From: JACMLX01 sp031374935
GTDB taxonomy: Bacteria; Gemmatimonadota; Gemmatimonadetes; Gemmatimonadales; Gemmatimonadaceae
DNA: 64,000 bases
Direction of reading: 5' to 3'
Assembly: GCA_031374935.1 (NCBI GenBank)
Contig: JANMHB010000185.1
Location: forward strand, 1-64,000
The notes beneath the pieces are model-generated. The model did not search any database. It was not told the DNA's origin and saw nothing but the letters and a program-made list of their open reading frames with translations. This document shows positions 1 to 9,009 of this stretch, piece by piece; position 1 is the first letter of the stretch, and every line of letters begins with the position of its first letter. Position numbers and translations under genes: made by a program.

Positions 1-407
1 GGGGGCGGGGGGTTGGGCCCCCCAAACGCGCCGCAGGGTTTCCGCGCTCGGCCTGCTCGCATTGCGGGGGGGGGGCTGTCTGCGCCCCCCCCCCCCACTT
101 TGCGTTTTCGTGGACCGTTTCCGCCGGTCAGCCTTCGGACCTAAGACTCACATCAGATATCCCGGACAGCGCGCCGCGTCGCAGGCCGTGACGCCGTGAA
201 GCACACTTGCTCGACACAAAGACACAAGGTCGCTCAGGCGCAATTCGGCCTCTCGCGGCGGCGCTTTCCGATCGAGAGCTGTTGGAAGCGCTGCGTCTCT
301 GCGACGTTGCGTTCTCCGGTTGCAATCAGCGCGTTTCGAGCGCATCGGGAACAGCAGCATCTCGCACGCGGCGCAAGACTCAGCCAGCCGCGAACAGCCG
401 AACGGCA
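1..407. other. Non-coding left edge with G and C homopolymer runs
   Basis: No credible gene is visible here. Positions 66-75 are ten G in a row and 85-96 are twelve C in a row, separated by nine bases, so the strand can fold into a near-perfect G:C hairpin. A smaller G-run/C-run pair lies at 7-23. The rest has no ribosome binding site or recognisable protein. A transcription end for a gene left of the window is possible, but only a few T follow the hairpin. Confidence 0.5.
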
Positions 408-998
408 TCAGATCGAGCTGACGACGAAGTTGCCGACGAACTGGATCAGGTAGTACAGAATCAGCGGGGTGATGTCGAATGGACCCACGCTTGGAATGAC
501 CGAGCGCAGCGGCGCCAGCAACGGTTCCGTGATCGTGTAGGTCCACCGCAGCCACCGGGCACGTGCCAGGCCGCCGAACCAGGAGGACAGCACCCGGATC
601 ATCAGCGCGATCTGCAGCACGGCGAACGTCAGTTGCGCCAGCGCCCGGATTGCGCCGCGCGGGCCACCGGTGAGACCCATCGCGGTCGAGGCCAGGATCC
701 CGATCACATAGCCGAGCAGCGACTGGGCCAGGATTCCGAGAACGATGAACGCGGCAAGGCCCCACCAGGGGATGCTGGCGGGTGATCCCCCGGAATTCAG
801 GACGGGTGCTTCCACCGGCCTGAGAAACGGATCGATCTTCTCTCTCGCGAAGCGGCCGAGCGGGGTGAATGGGCTGATGCGTCGGGTGCGGGTCGCCCAG
901 CTGAGCGTGCAGGCCGCCGCCACCACGCAGGCCGCGACGAAGAGGGCCGGCCGGGTGTACTGGGAAAGCGAGCTGAGAATACTGAGGAGGAGATCCAT
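408..998 (-). CDS. YggT family integral membrane protein
   Basis: This 196-residue protein has four to five hydrophobic helices arranged as two similar halves, the layout of YggT (PF02325) proteins. Each half ends in a motif of the type R-x-W-x-Y-T-I-T-E-P-L-L-A-P-L-R, most clearly near residue 150, followed by a P-x-x-G-P-F-D-I-T-P-L-I stretch near the C-terminus, which is the YggT hallmark. These proteins are linked in other bacteria to cell division and cation or osmotic tolerance, but the biochemical role is not settled. The ATG at 998 is preferred because it begins directly before the first helix; an in-frame start at 1046 would add 16 polar residues. It stands alone and is transcribed away from the exopolysaccharide operon, so a functional link to it is not implied. 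Confidence 0.85.
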   Translation of the reverse strand: MDLLLSILSSLSQYTRPALFVAACVVAAACTLSWATRTRRISPFTPLGRFAREKIDPFLRPVEAPVLNSGGSPASIPWWGLAAFIVLGILAQSLLGYVIGILASTAMGLTGGPRGAIRALAQLTFAVLQIALMIRVLSSWFGGLARARWLRWTYTITEPLLAPLRSVIPSVGPFDITPLILYYLIQFVGNFVVSSI

Positions 999-1046
999 GT
1001 CTGACTTGAGGCAGGGTGCCGATGAGCGCGCGCCGCGCAGGAACAC

Positions 1047-1620
1047 ACTGCCGGCAGCTTAAGCCTAGTGTGCACAGCGGATGGCGTGCAGGGTCGAGGG
1101 CTGCAGCAGCGGTCACGTCGCTGCGCTGGAGGAGATCGCCATCCGATACGCATTGAGTTGTTGGGTCGGCGAAAGTGTGGAGCGCATTGTGCACTTGGCT
1201 GCGCCGCGCGCCACGGACTGCAGCGCGTCATTCGCCGTCGGCGGGTATAGCCACTGCTCACGCTCCGCTCGCACTTCGCTGCGCGAATAGACGTTCGCGT
1301 CAGGCGTGGGCAGCGCAACTGAACGGCACGCAAGGGGTTATTCTAGTGGATTGGAAACGAGGTTCGGAGTGCAGTCGGACGCCGCGGCATCCCGACAGGC
1401 GGCGTGGCAATCCTCGTACAGACCGCTGGTATTGCTGCGGTTTCCGCCTTGCCTCCCGGGCACCCTGACGCGGCAGGTGCTACCCCAACCTCATTTCCAG
1501 TCCACTAGACGCGTCGGGCCGCGCCCGCAGGCGGAGCAATCGCGGAGACGCGTGTGCGAGTCGTCGCGTCGTGCCGCGAGTTGTCCTCTGCGTACTGAAG
1601 CCACGTTTGCCTGGATCCCG
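1047..1620. other. Intergenic region, divergent, likely holds the exopolysaccharide operon promoter
   Basis: This 574-base stretch separates the YggT gene (-) from the first exopolysaccharide gene (+). The frame of the downstream gene stays open back to about 1306, but the extra part is arginine-rich and matches nothing, so it is read as leader DNA. The notable content is the long inverted repeat at 1342-1509. No confident -35/-10 pair was found. Confidence 0.5.
1342..1509. repeat. Long imperfect inverted repeat, 26-base arms
   Basis: The left arm at 1342-1367 begins tctagtggattggaaa and the right arm at 1484-1509 is its reverse complement with about three mismatches in 26 bases. The arms are about 116 bases apart. 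The layout could be the ends of a small non-autonomous transposable element of about 168 bases, or two copies of a regulator site in opposite orientation upstream of the exopolysaccharide operon. No flanking target duplication was seen. Confidence 0.6.
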
Positions 1621-3330
1621 ATGACCGAAGGCGTGACACCTGCAGCGCCGCTGCGCATCGTGCTGTTGCTCGATTCCATGACGGTTCCTCATTGGATCGC
1701 CGAGCAGATTGCGTCGATACTTCGTAGCGAGTTCGCGGAGATCGTTGGCATCGTGCTCAACAATGCCGAGGGGATCCGGTCCGCACGCGCCACGAAACGA
1801 ACGGCGACGGGCCGCATCGCAAACGCCTGGCGCCTTCGAAACCGCGTTCTCACCGACCGATACCTGCGGTTTGACGCGTGGCGATACCCTGCGGTCGGTT
1901 CAGATCCATTTCTAACGCGGGATATCGCAGAGCACCTCGAGGGAATTCCGTGCATCGAATCCTCTCCCCGGCGGACCACGTTCAGCGATTACCTCGATGA
2001 CGAGTCCCTTGCCGCGCTGCGGGCACTGGAGCCGGACGTGGCGCTCCGTTTCGGATTCAGAGTTCTCCGCGGACCGGTGCTGAATGCGCCGCGCTACGGT
2101 GTGTGGTCGTATCATCACGGCGACAACACCGTAAACCGAGGCGGGCCTCCAGGCCTCTGGGAGGTGTTCCTCGGCTGGCCGAGCACCGGTGCCGTGCTGC
2201 AACGGCTGACGGACGAGATCGACGGCGGCGTCGTGCTGGCACGCACTGCGGTTGCGACGCACCCGATCTCCGTGCATCAGAATCGCATCACACTGTATCG
2301 CGCCGCGGCACCGCTCCTGCTGCGAAAGCTTCGAGAGCTGTCACGTCGAGGCGCAGCCGCGGCGAAGTCGCTGCCGGCTGAGCCGCAGATGGGTGCCTAC
2401 TCGAATCGACTGTTCGTGCAACCGACGGCGCGCGAGCTCGTGTCGGGCGTTGTCTCGTTGTCGCTGCGTCTGCTGCGCCGGAAGTTCCATGACCTTGTCA
2501 GCAAGGAACAGTGGCAGCTCGCGTACGCCGTTGACAGCCGGATGCCCGAGACGAATGAGACGCCACAAACGGCCATGTTCCGGCTCAAGCCGCTGGTGCC
2601 TCCGCCCGATCGATTCTGGGCTGATCCGTGTGCCGTTCTGGCTGACGGGAGGTCATTCATTTTTTTCGAAGAACTCGTGTTCGCTGAGAACAAGGGTCGC
2701 ATCTGCGCCGTCGAATTGGATGCGCGCGGACGGGTCGGCGAGTCGTACACGGTGCTCGAAAAGCCGCACCATCTCTCATATCCATTCGTCTTCCGGCACC
2801 GCGACGATTGGTACATGTACGTCGAGTCCTCCGAACGCGGTGTGCAGGAGGTCTATCGAGCCTCGTCGTTCCCGCAGGCGTGGGTACTGGACCGCGAGCT
2901 CGATCTGGGCCAGCCTGTCGCCGACGCGACGATCGCGTTTCTGGCGGAGCGCTGGTGGCTCTTCGCCAGCACACGTCCCACAGCAGAGGGCACGTTCGAC
3001 GACCTGAGCCTTTTCTACGGCGATTCGCCGCTCGGGCCATGGACGCCGCACGCGGCCAACCCGGTCGTGACTGACGCCCGCTCGGCACGCCCGGCCGGGA
3101 GGCTTTTCGAGGTGGATGGGGCAACGATTCGACCCAGCCAGGATTGCACGCCGAACTACGGCTTCGGGATTGTCTTCAATCGGATCGCCCGCATCGATCC
3201 CGAGGGGTATTGCGAAGAGGCTGTCAGTCGGGTCTCGCCAATCTGGCACCCATCGCTGAGAGGGATTCATACGGTCAGCGCGGCCGGACCGCTGACGGTG
3301 GTGGACGTCAGAGTCTCCGTGCGCCGCTAG
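1621..3330 (+). CDS. Formyltransferase-like / GINT1-like sugar-modifying protein
   Basis: This 569-residue protein appears to be a two-domain fusion. Residues 1-250 resemble formyltransferases (PF00551): a Rossmann-like start with L-R-I-V-L-L-L-D, then a HHGD....RGGPPG loop near residues 165-175 and a D-E-I-D-G-G motif near 200, which match the substrate loop and catalytic-Asp region of the family. The Asn of the usual N-x-H is Ser here. Residues 320-569 match the beta-propeller-like domain of glucosamine inositolphosphorylceramide transferase-like proteins, with the F-W-A-D-P start and H-L-S-Y-P motif. Such fusions occur in exopolysaccharide loci; a role in adding or modifying an acyl or sugar group on the glycan is inferred. 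ATG 1621 is chosen because homologous sequence starts just after it. It heads the operon, 224 bases before the exosortase gene. Confidence 0.7.
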   Translation: MTEGVTPAAPLRIVLLLDSMTVPHWIAEQIASILRSEFAEIVGIVLNNAEGIRSARATKRTATGRIANAWRLRNRVLTDRYLRFDAWRYPAVGSDPFLTRDIAEHLEGIPCIESSPRRTTFSDYLDDESLAALRALEPDVALRFGFRVLRGPVLNAPRYGVWSYHHGDNTVNRGGPPGLWEVFLGWPSTGAVLQRLTDEIDGGVVLARTAVATHPISVHQNRITLYRAAAPLLLRKLRELSRRGAAAAKSLPAEPQMGAYSNRLFVQPTARELVSGVVSLSLRLLRRKFHDLVSKEQWQLAYAVDSRMPETNETPQTAMFRLKPLVPPPDRFWADPCAVLADGRSFIFFEELVFAENKGRICAVELDARGRVGESYTVLEKPHHLSYPFVFRHRDDWYMYVESSERGVQEVYRASSFPQAWVLDRELDLGQPVADATIAFLAERWWLFASTRPTAEGTFDDLSLFYGDSPLGPWTPHAANPVVTDARSARPAGRLFEVDGATIRPSQDCTPNYGFGIVFNRIARIDPEGYCEEAVSRVSPIWHPSLRGIHTVSAAGPLTVVDVRVSVRR

Positions 3331-3554
3331 CAGGCCGGTCGACATCCTCCTGGACTGTTGCGCAATCGCATCAATTGTCGTCACTTACAGAGCCTCTGCG
3401 CGCGAGGCACGGATCCCTCTCGGTGCACGCTGCAACGGCCTCGGCCAGTGGAGCTTGCTGCGCATGTCCGGCCGGCCGTCGCTACACGTGCTTTCTCGAC
3501 TTTCTGGTTGGCGGCAGCGCCAGATGCATTCCTTACTCTCCTTTGGTTCGTATC

Positions 3555-4463
3555 GTGACTGAAGCCTCAATCGGTGTCCCTCGGAGCCGCGCCGTTGCGA
3601 TCGACAGGGGACTCTGGCTGCCGCTTGGCGTGGCGCTCCTGCTGTTTGTGGCGCTCTACGCCAAGCCGGCGTATCTGCTCGTCCGAGATTGGACCAACTT
3701 CGACAATCCGGATTCGGGCACCGGGCTGCTGCTCGCCCCACTCGCGTTCTGGTTCGCGTTTCAGACCGGCGTGAAGGAGGTGCGGAAGCCGGCGATCGGC
3801 CTGGCGATCGTCCTCCTCCTGTCATCGATCGGGCTGCGCTACGTGTCCGATCTCGCGGCGGAGCTGTTCACGATGCGTGTCTCGATGCTGATCGGTGCGG
3901 CAGGCCTGATCCTCTGGTTCTTCGGGTTGAAGCAGCTGTTGGCGTGGTGGCTGCCCTTCGTGCTGCTCGGCCTGGCCATTCCGCTCCCTGAACTCATCAT
4001 CGCGAAACTGACAGCACCCTTGCAACTCGTGGCGTCTCGGATCGGCGCCTCCCTGATCGAATGGCGCAACATCCCGGTGATGCTCAACGGCAACGTGATC
4101 CGCATTCCAGGACACGACCTGTTTGTCGCTGAGGCCTGCAGCGGACTTCGCTCGCTGACCGCCCTCGTCAATCTTGGGGTGTTGCTGGGTGCAATGCTTC
4201 TGGCGAAGCCATGGTCACGCGTGACGCTTCTCGTGCTGGCAGTTCCGATGGCGATCCTGATCAATGGCTTCCGGATTTTTCTGACGGCGTTTCTGGTGTT
4301 TTTCGTGAGCCCGGAAGCCGGTTCGGGGTTCATGCACACGACGGAAGGGTGGTTGATGTTCGTGATCGCATTCGCGTCGCTTGGGGCGGTGGCGTCCCTG
4401 CTGCTTTTCATCGAGGGAAAGCTGGCGCGCCGCGGTGTGCCGCAGGATGTGGCGCATGCCTAG
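3555..4463 (+). CDS. xrtA: Exosortase (EpsH/XrtA family)
   Basis: This is a polytopic inner-membrane cysteine protease/transpeptidase of about 302 residues with eight or so hydrophobic segments. The full exosortase triad is visible: Cys195 in EACSGLRS, Arg240 in NGFRIFL, and His261 in MHTTEGW. Exosortases cleave PEP-CTERM tails of exported proteins and join them to an exopolysaccharide or lipid, and some act mainly in polysaccharide assembly. The GTG at 3555 is selected because the protein then starts just before the first helix; the frame stays open upstream to 3144 but that part is arginine-rich. The next gene, epsI, overlaps its end by 8 bases. Neighbouring TIGR-type XrtA-associated glycosyltransferases and amidotransferase point to the XrtA subtype. 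Confidence 0.92.
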   Translation: MTEASIGVPRSRAVAIDRGLWLPLGVALLLFVALYAKPAYLLVRDWTNFDNPDSGTGLLLAPLAFWFAFQTGVKEVRKPAIGLAIVLLLSSIGLRYVSDLAAELFTMRVSMLIGAAGLILWFFGLKQLLAWWLPFVLLGLAIPLPELIIAKLTAPLQLVASRIGASLIEWRNIPVMLNGNVIRIPGHDLFVAEACSGLRSLTALVNLGVLLGAMLLAKPWSRVTLLVLAVPMAILINGFRIFLTAFLVFFVSPEAGSGFMHTTEGWLMFVIAFASLGAVASLLLFIEGKLARRGVPQDVAHA

Positions 4464-5136
4464 CGTCTCGAGTTTTGTTCCGGCAATCATCCTTGCCGCC
4501 GGTCTTGGGCTGCTCGGGCTGACGCACGAGCAGGAGCGTCCGACGCCGCTGACGCCGATCGCGGGCATTCTGGATACGGTCGCCGGCTACACACACATGC
4601 AGATCGAGGTCGACACGAACTCGCAGCGCGTCGCGGGCATGGACGAGTATGTGAACCGCGTCTACAAGCAGGATTCGCTGCAGGTCTTCAGCCTGTATGT
4701 CGGCTACTACACCTACCAGACGCAAGGCAAGTCGATCCACTCGCCGCGCAACTGCCTGCCGGGTGCCGGCTGGGAGCCAGTGGAGAGTGCCACGATGCCG
4801 ATTGCCGGGGCCCCTGGTGTGGGGTCGCGCGCGATGAACAAGTACGTCCTGGCAAATCAGGGCAACTATGCGGCGGTGTACTACTGGTATCAGGGTCGCG
4901 GCCGAATCGAGAGCAATGAATACACCGTGAAGCTGAACCTGATGCGCGATGCGGCGCTCTATGGTCGTACTGAGGAGGCGCTGGTCCGGCTGGTCGTGCC
5001 GCTCCGCACGCAGAAGAATCGGACGCAGGAGCACATTCGGGCCGAGATCGCCCGGGCGGATTCGCTGGCTGCGTCGCTGGCACCACGGTTGGCGCGGGAG
5101 GTGTCGGTGACCCTGCCAGGAGCGCCGCGGGCATGA
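4456..5136 (+). CDS. epsI: Exosortase-associated protein EpsI
   Basis: This 226-residue protein has an N-terminal hydrophobic segment and then a soluble periplasmic domain matching EpsI (PF11984). The characteristic block is visible around residues 85-120: V-G-Y-Y-x-x-Q-x-x-G-K-x-x-H-S-P-R-x-C-L-P-G-x-G-W, with the H-S-P-R-x-C-L-P-G core used to recognise the family. EpsI is encoded next to, or fused to, exosortases and is needed for the linked exopolysaccharide; its reaction is unknown. ATG 4456 is preferred over 4447 because a GCAGGA sequence lies at suitable spacing. It overlaps the exosortase stop codon, so the two are probably made together. Confidence 0.9.
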   Translation: MPSVSSFVPAIILAAGLGLLGLTHEQERPTPLTPIAGILDTVAGYTHMQIEVDTNSQRVAGMDEYVNRVYKQDSLQVFSLYVGYYTYQTQGKSIHSPRNCLPGAGWEPVESATMPIAGAPGVGSRAMNKYVLANQGNYAAVYYWYQGRGRIESNEYTVKLNLMRDAALYGRTEEALVRLVVPLRTQKNRTQEHIRAEIARADSLAASLAPRLAREVSVTLPGAPRA

Positions 5137-5164
5137 TGCCATTCGATGCGGCGCCAACGCGCTC

Positions 5165-6304
5165 GTGATCGCCTCGACATGGGTGATCGCGGTCGCCTTC
5201 GGTGTGCTCGTCTGGACGTGGGTCCTCTATCCGGCAGTGATCTGGCTCCTCTCGCAACTGGTGCGTCCGCCCAGGCGTGACGTTGACGCCGAACTGCCCT
5301 CAGTTACTGCAATTCTCGCCACGCGCGACGATGCCGCGACCATCGCCGCCCGCGTGGACGACTTCTTCCGTGCCGACTATCCCATCGATCGTCTGCAGGT
5401 GGTCGTAGGTGTGGACAGCACCAGCGTGCAGCCCCTCGACGAGATTCGCGCGGCGTGTGGCCAGCGGAACGTGGAGGTGTGCGCAGCGCGCAGTGCGGGT
5501 GGCAAGGCGGCAGGATTGAACGCAGCGGTTCGGGCTGCACAGGGCGACGTCTTGGTGTTCAGTGATGTCCAGCAGCGATTCGCCCCGGACGCCATCCGGG
5601 TCCTCGTCACCCGCTTGCAGGCCGACCCGCGCCTGAGCGCGGTGGGTGGCGCGCTGCAGCTGCCAGGCGATCGTGCGGATGCCAGTGGTCGATCGCCGGT
5701 GGAGTGGTACTGGTTCCTCGAGCGGTTATTGCGGGCTGCGGAGGCGCGTCTGCACTCCACCGTGGGACTGAGCGGGTCGATCTATGCGCTCTGGCGGCGC
5801 GATTGGGTGGAGATGCCGGACCAGCTCATCCTCGACGACGTCTGGTTGCCGATGCGTCTGGTGCTCGACAATCGTCGCGTGGGATATGAACTCGACGCCA
5901 AGGCGTGGGACGCTCGCAGCACCACGGCCGCACAGGAAAAGCTGCGCAAGGTGCGCACGTTGACCGGCAACTTTCAGCTCATGGCGTGGCTGCCGGCGTC
6001 GCTGGTACCGGTGCGTAATCCGATCTGGCTGCAGTTCATCAGCCACAAGGTGCTGCGCCTGTTTACACCGTGGCTGCTGCTGGCGCTGGGGCTTGGCGTG
6101 GTTGCCGTCGCATGGCAACGCGCCTCAGCGGTCGGGCTGCAGGTATTCCTCGCAGTGCTGACCGCGGCGGGGATGGCAGTTCTCGTCACCCCGCAGGTGC
6201 GAGCTTTCGCAGCGCGTGCAGCGGTGTGGGGATGGTCTCTGCAGATGGCCGTCGTGCAAGCAACGATCAACGGTGTGCGCGGGAGGTGGGATGTCTGGCG
6301 CTGA
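5165..6304 (+). CDS. Membrane-anchored family 2 glycosyltransferase
   Basis: This 379-residue protein has one N-terminal membrane helix (about residues 5-30), a GT-A glycosyltransferase domain (about 45-265) and two or more C-terminal helices (about 295-370). The domain begins P-S-V-T-A-I-L-A-T-R-D-D, has a V-F-S-D nucleotide-sugar/metal site near residue 128 and an L-D-D-V-W-L-P catalytic block near 224. That layout is typical of processive or lipid-linked sugar transferases of exopolysaccharide loci. The sugar donor cannot be read from sequence. The start is GTG at 5165, 28 bases after epsI. Confidence 0.82.
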   Translation: MIASTWVIAVAFGVLVWTWVLYPAVIWLLSQLVRPPRRDVDAELPSVTAILATRDDAATIAARVDDFFRADYPIDRLQVVVGVDSTSVQPLDEIRAACGQRNVEVCAARSAGGKAAGLNAAVRAAQGDVLVFSDVQQRFAPDAIRVLVTRLQADPRLSAVGGALQLPGDRADASGRSPVEWYWFLERLLRAAEARLHSTVGLSGSIYALWRRDWVEMPDQLILDDVWLPMRLVLDNRRVGYELDAKAWDARSTTAAQEKLRKVRTLTGNFQLMAWLPASLVPVRNPIWLQFISHKVLRLFTPWLLLALGLGVVAVAWQRASAVGLQVFLAVLTAAGMAVLVTPQVRAFAARAAVWGWSLQMAVVQATINGVRGRWDVWR

Positions 6305-6496
6305 GACGGTCTGCACCACGAGCAGCGCTCAGCGGTATGGAGCGGCCACGAGGTATGCGACCGCTGGGCGGCGCCAGCGGTCGTCCACGAGCCGTCCGCG
6401 CCGACAGACACCCGTTGAGTCGCACGACAGCATTTGGCAATACCGCGACTGCTGGCGCGCCGCATCGGTGCCATTCAGTCGCCGAGAACAGGGCCA

Positions 6497-8050
6497 ATGA
6501 CGTCATCGAGCGGTGGCGAGTACGTGGTGGCGGTTCCGTCGAGCAGTACGGAGGAATCGCGCGTCGAACCACCGGCGAACGGAACCAGTGCACCAGCGAG
6601 CCCTACTGCTGAGTCGTCACAGCAAGTTCTGCGTGAGGGGCTGGTTTGGCAGGGCGGGATGCGCTGGGCCGCGCAGTTGGTGTCGTGGGCGGTCACCCTC
6701 GTCGTGGCACGCCGCCTGTCGCCCGACGAGTATGGCGTCGCCTCGCTGGCCGCGGCCTTCGCCGTCTCCTCTGCGTACATCACGGAGTTCGGCATCGGGC
6801 GTTGTGTGGTCATGCAGCGCATCACTGACAGACACACACTCTCGAGACTGCATGCGATTTCGATCACCGTCGGCGTGGTGCTTGGCGCGTTGCTCTGTGC
6901 GCTCGCGCCGCTCATCGCGGACTGGTGGCACGAGCCTCGCGTAACCGAACCACTGATCGTCTGGAGTATCACATTCGTCTTTGGCGGGCTTCTCGCGGTT
7001 CCGCTCGGTCGCGTGCAGCGCTCGCTGCGCTATCGCGTCATTGGGCTGGTGGAGTTGATGCGTGGATTGGTTCAGGGAGGTGTCGTACTTCTCCTCGCGC
7101 TCGCTGGCGCGGGGTTGTGGGCATTGGTGCTTGGGTACGTCGTGGCGACAGCGGTCTCGCTCGCGGCGTATCTGAAGCTCGCGTGGCTTCGACCGGTCAT
7201 GCCCCGGCTGCGAGAATGGCCGTCCCTCCTCGCATATCCCAAGCACATCATTGCCGGGAACGTGTCGTGGTATGGCTATGCCAACGGCGACTATCTCGTT
7301 TCGGGCAAGCTCCTCGGGGTCGCCGCACTCGGGCACTATCAGTTCGCGTGGAACATTGCGCAGCTGCCCAGCGACAAGCTCACGAGCGTGCTGCAGTCTG
7401 TCACTGGGCCGCTCTTCGGAAGCGTCGGGGCGGATCCTGTGCGCTTGCGGGCGCTCGTGATGGAAGTGCTCGAGCTGACCTCGTTGCTGGTGTTCCCGGT
7501 GACGATCGGCCTGGCGCTTGTCGCGACAGAAGCGATTCCTGTTTTGTTCGGCACTCAGTGGGAATCCTCCATTGCGCCCATGCAGCTGCTGATGGTCAAC
7601 GGCGCGCTGTTGAGCCTGAGTGTCATGTTGAATCAGGCACTGAACGCCGGCGGGCACGCGTCAGTCACGGGCCGGCTCGGTCTCGCGCTGCTGGTGACGA
7701 TGCCGATCGGCTATGTGATTGGCGCGCATCTCGGGGGCAATCGTGGCATTGCCTCGGTCTGGTTGCTCGCGCAACCGTTCATCCTTGGAGTGCCACTGCG
7801 CGTCTCGCACCGCGCGATGGGATTTCGGGTGCGTGATCTCTGGACGGCAGTGCATCCGGCGTTGATCTCGGTGAGCCTGATGGCCGCTGGCGTGCTGGCG
7901 ATTCGTCCCGCGATCGGCTCATCCCACCCGACCATCGTGCTGAGCCTTGAAGTTGCGGTCGGCGCTGTGCTGTACGTCGGTGCGTTGCGGATCTTGTTCC
8001 GTGAGCGATTCCAGACGGTTGTGCGAAAGTGGGGACGATCCGCGTCATGA
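6497..8050 (+). CDS. Lipopolysaccharide/exopolysaccharide flippase, Wzx-like
   Basis: This 517-residue protein has a polar N-terminal tail of about 45 residues and then 12-14 membrane helices, as in the oligosaccharide flippase family (PF01943/PF13440, MOP superfamily). The first helix contains W-A-A-Q-L-V-S-W-A-V-T-L-V-V-A-R-R-L-S-P, followed by D-E-Y-G, a conserved start of these proteins. Wzx-type flippases move undecaprenyl-linked repeat units from the cytoplasmic to the periplasmic face for polymerisation. ATG 6497 is selected over weaker upstream starts. The stop codon overlaps the next start by four bases (ATGA). Confidence 0.88.
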   Translation: MTSSSGGEYVVAVPSSSTEESRVEPPANGTSAPASPTAESSQQVLREGLVWQGGMRWAAQLVSWAVTLVVARRLSPDEYGVASLAAAFAVSSAYITEFGIGRCVVMQRITDRHTLSRLHAISITVGVVLGALLCALAPLIADWWHEPRVTEPLIVWSITFVFGGLLAVPLGRVQRSLRYRVIGLVELMRGLVQGGVVLLLALAGAGLWALVLGYVVATAVSLAAYLKLAWLRPVMPRLREWPSLLAYPKHIIAGNVSWYGYANGDYLVSGKLLGVAALGHYQFAWNIAQLPSDKLTSVLQSVTGPLFGSVGADPVRLRALVMEVLELTSLLVFPVTIGLALVATEAIPVLFGTQWESSIAPMQLLMVNGALLSLSVMLNQALNAGGHASVTGRLGLALLVTMPIGYVIGAHLGGNRGIASVWLLAQPFILGVPLRVSHRAMGFRVRDLWTAVHPALISVSLMAAGVLAIRPAIGSSHPTIVLSLEVAVGAVLYVGALRILFRERFQTVVRKWGRSAS

Positions 8051-9006
8051 CGGGACACGGCTACAGTGTGATCGTTCCTGCCATGAATGCAGCGCCCTTC
8101 GTCGCGCAAGCCGTGACATCCGCGCTCTCGCAAATTCCGGCGCCGGCGTCGGTGATCGTCGTAGACGATGGCAGTGAGGATGACACGGCAACGGTGGCAG
8201 CCAACGCGGGCGCCGTGGTGGTGCCGAGCGGGGGGCCGATCGGGCCGGGACCGGCGCGGAATCTCGGCGTCAGTGCCTCCAGCGCGCCACTGGTGGCATT
8301 CCTCGATGCAGACGATGCATGGGCTCCGGGCCACATTTCGTCGTGTCTGGCGCTGCTGGACGATCCCACGATCACCGTCGCATTCAGTGCGACGCAGATG
8401 TTCGGGCGCGTGGAATCACTCATCACGCCGGATCTCCCGGTGGGCGTTGCATTCGACGTGCGCCGGGCGCTGCTGGCGCGCAACGTCGTGCCACAGTCCG
8501 GTGTGATCGTGCGTGCGGCAGCGTTCAGAGAGGCGGGAGGTTACGACTCGAGCTTTCCGGTGGCCGAAGATTATGAGCTGTGGATGCGCTTGGCTGGGTC
8601 CGCCTCCTTCGGTTATACCGGTCGTCCGACCTCGTTGCGACGGATTCACCACCAGCAACTGACCCTGAAGCGACGCAACGAGATGATCGTGCTGTCATGG
8701 CGCGTCCGGACCGATGCGGTGGCGCGATGGCAGGCGATGGACCCGACGTCCGTCGAGTGGCTGTCAACGCAGCTGGTTGCCGCGGCACGCGAGGACATGA
8801 AGTCGGTCGTTTGGACCGGTGATGCGAATGACCTGTCCGACCTCTTCTCGGTGCTCGACTCCGTGGTGGTCGGTGATCCGCCGCAGTTGCTGCTCGAAGC
8901 CGCAGAGGTGCGGCTTGGTCGTGGATCATGGCGTCGTCGGTTCCTCGACGCGCAGTGTCGCGGACGCGCGATTGCGGGCCGTCTGCTCCAGCGCGGCCCG
9001 CACTGA
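8047..9006 (+). CDS. Glycosyltransferase family 2
   Basis: This 319-residue soluble protein starts with the GT-A fold signature Y-S-V-I-V-P-A-M-N-A, then V-I-V-V-D-D-G-S near residue 40 and F-L-D-A-D-D-A-W near residue 90, the donor and metal site. A late E-D-Y-E-L-W-M-R block near residue 175 is the usual acceptor/catalytic region. It transfers a sugar onto the lipid-linked glycan on the cytoplasmic side. ATG 8047 overlaps the flippase stop by four bases, which supports this start and coupled translation. Confidence 0.88.
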   Translation: MTGHGYSVIVPAMNAAPFVAQAVTSALSQIPAPASVIVVDDGSEDDTATVAANAGAVVVPSGGPIGPGPARNLGVSASSAPLVAFLDADDAWAPGHISSCLALLDDPTITVAFSATQMFGRVESLITPDLPVGVAFDVRRALLARNVVPQSGVIVRAAAFREAGGYDSSFPVAEDYELWMRLAGSASFGYTGRPTSLRRIHHQQLTLKRRNEMIVLSWRVRTDAVARWQAMDPTSVEWLSTQLVAAAREDMKSVVWTGDANDLSDLFSVLDSVVVGDPPQLLLEAAEVRLGRGSWRRRFLDAQCRGRAIAGRLLQRGPH

Positions 9007-9009
9007 ACC

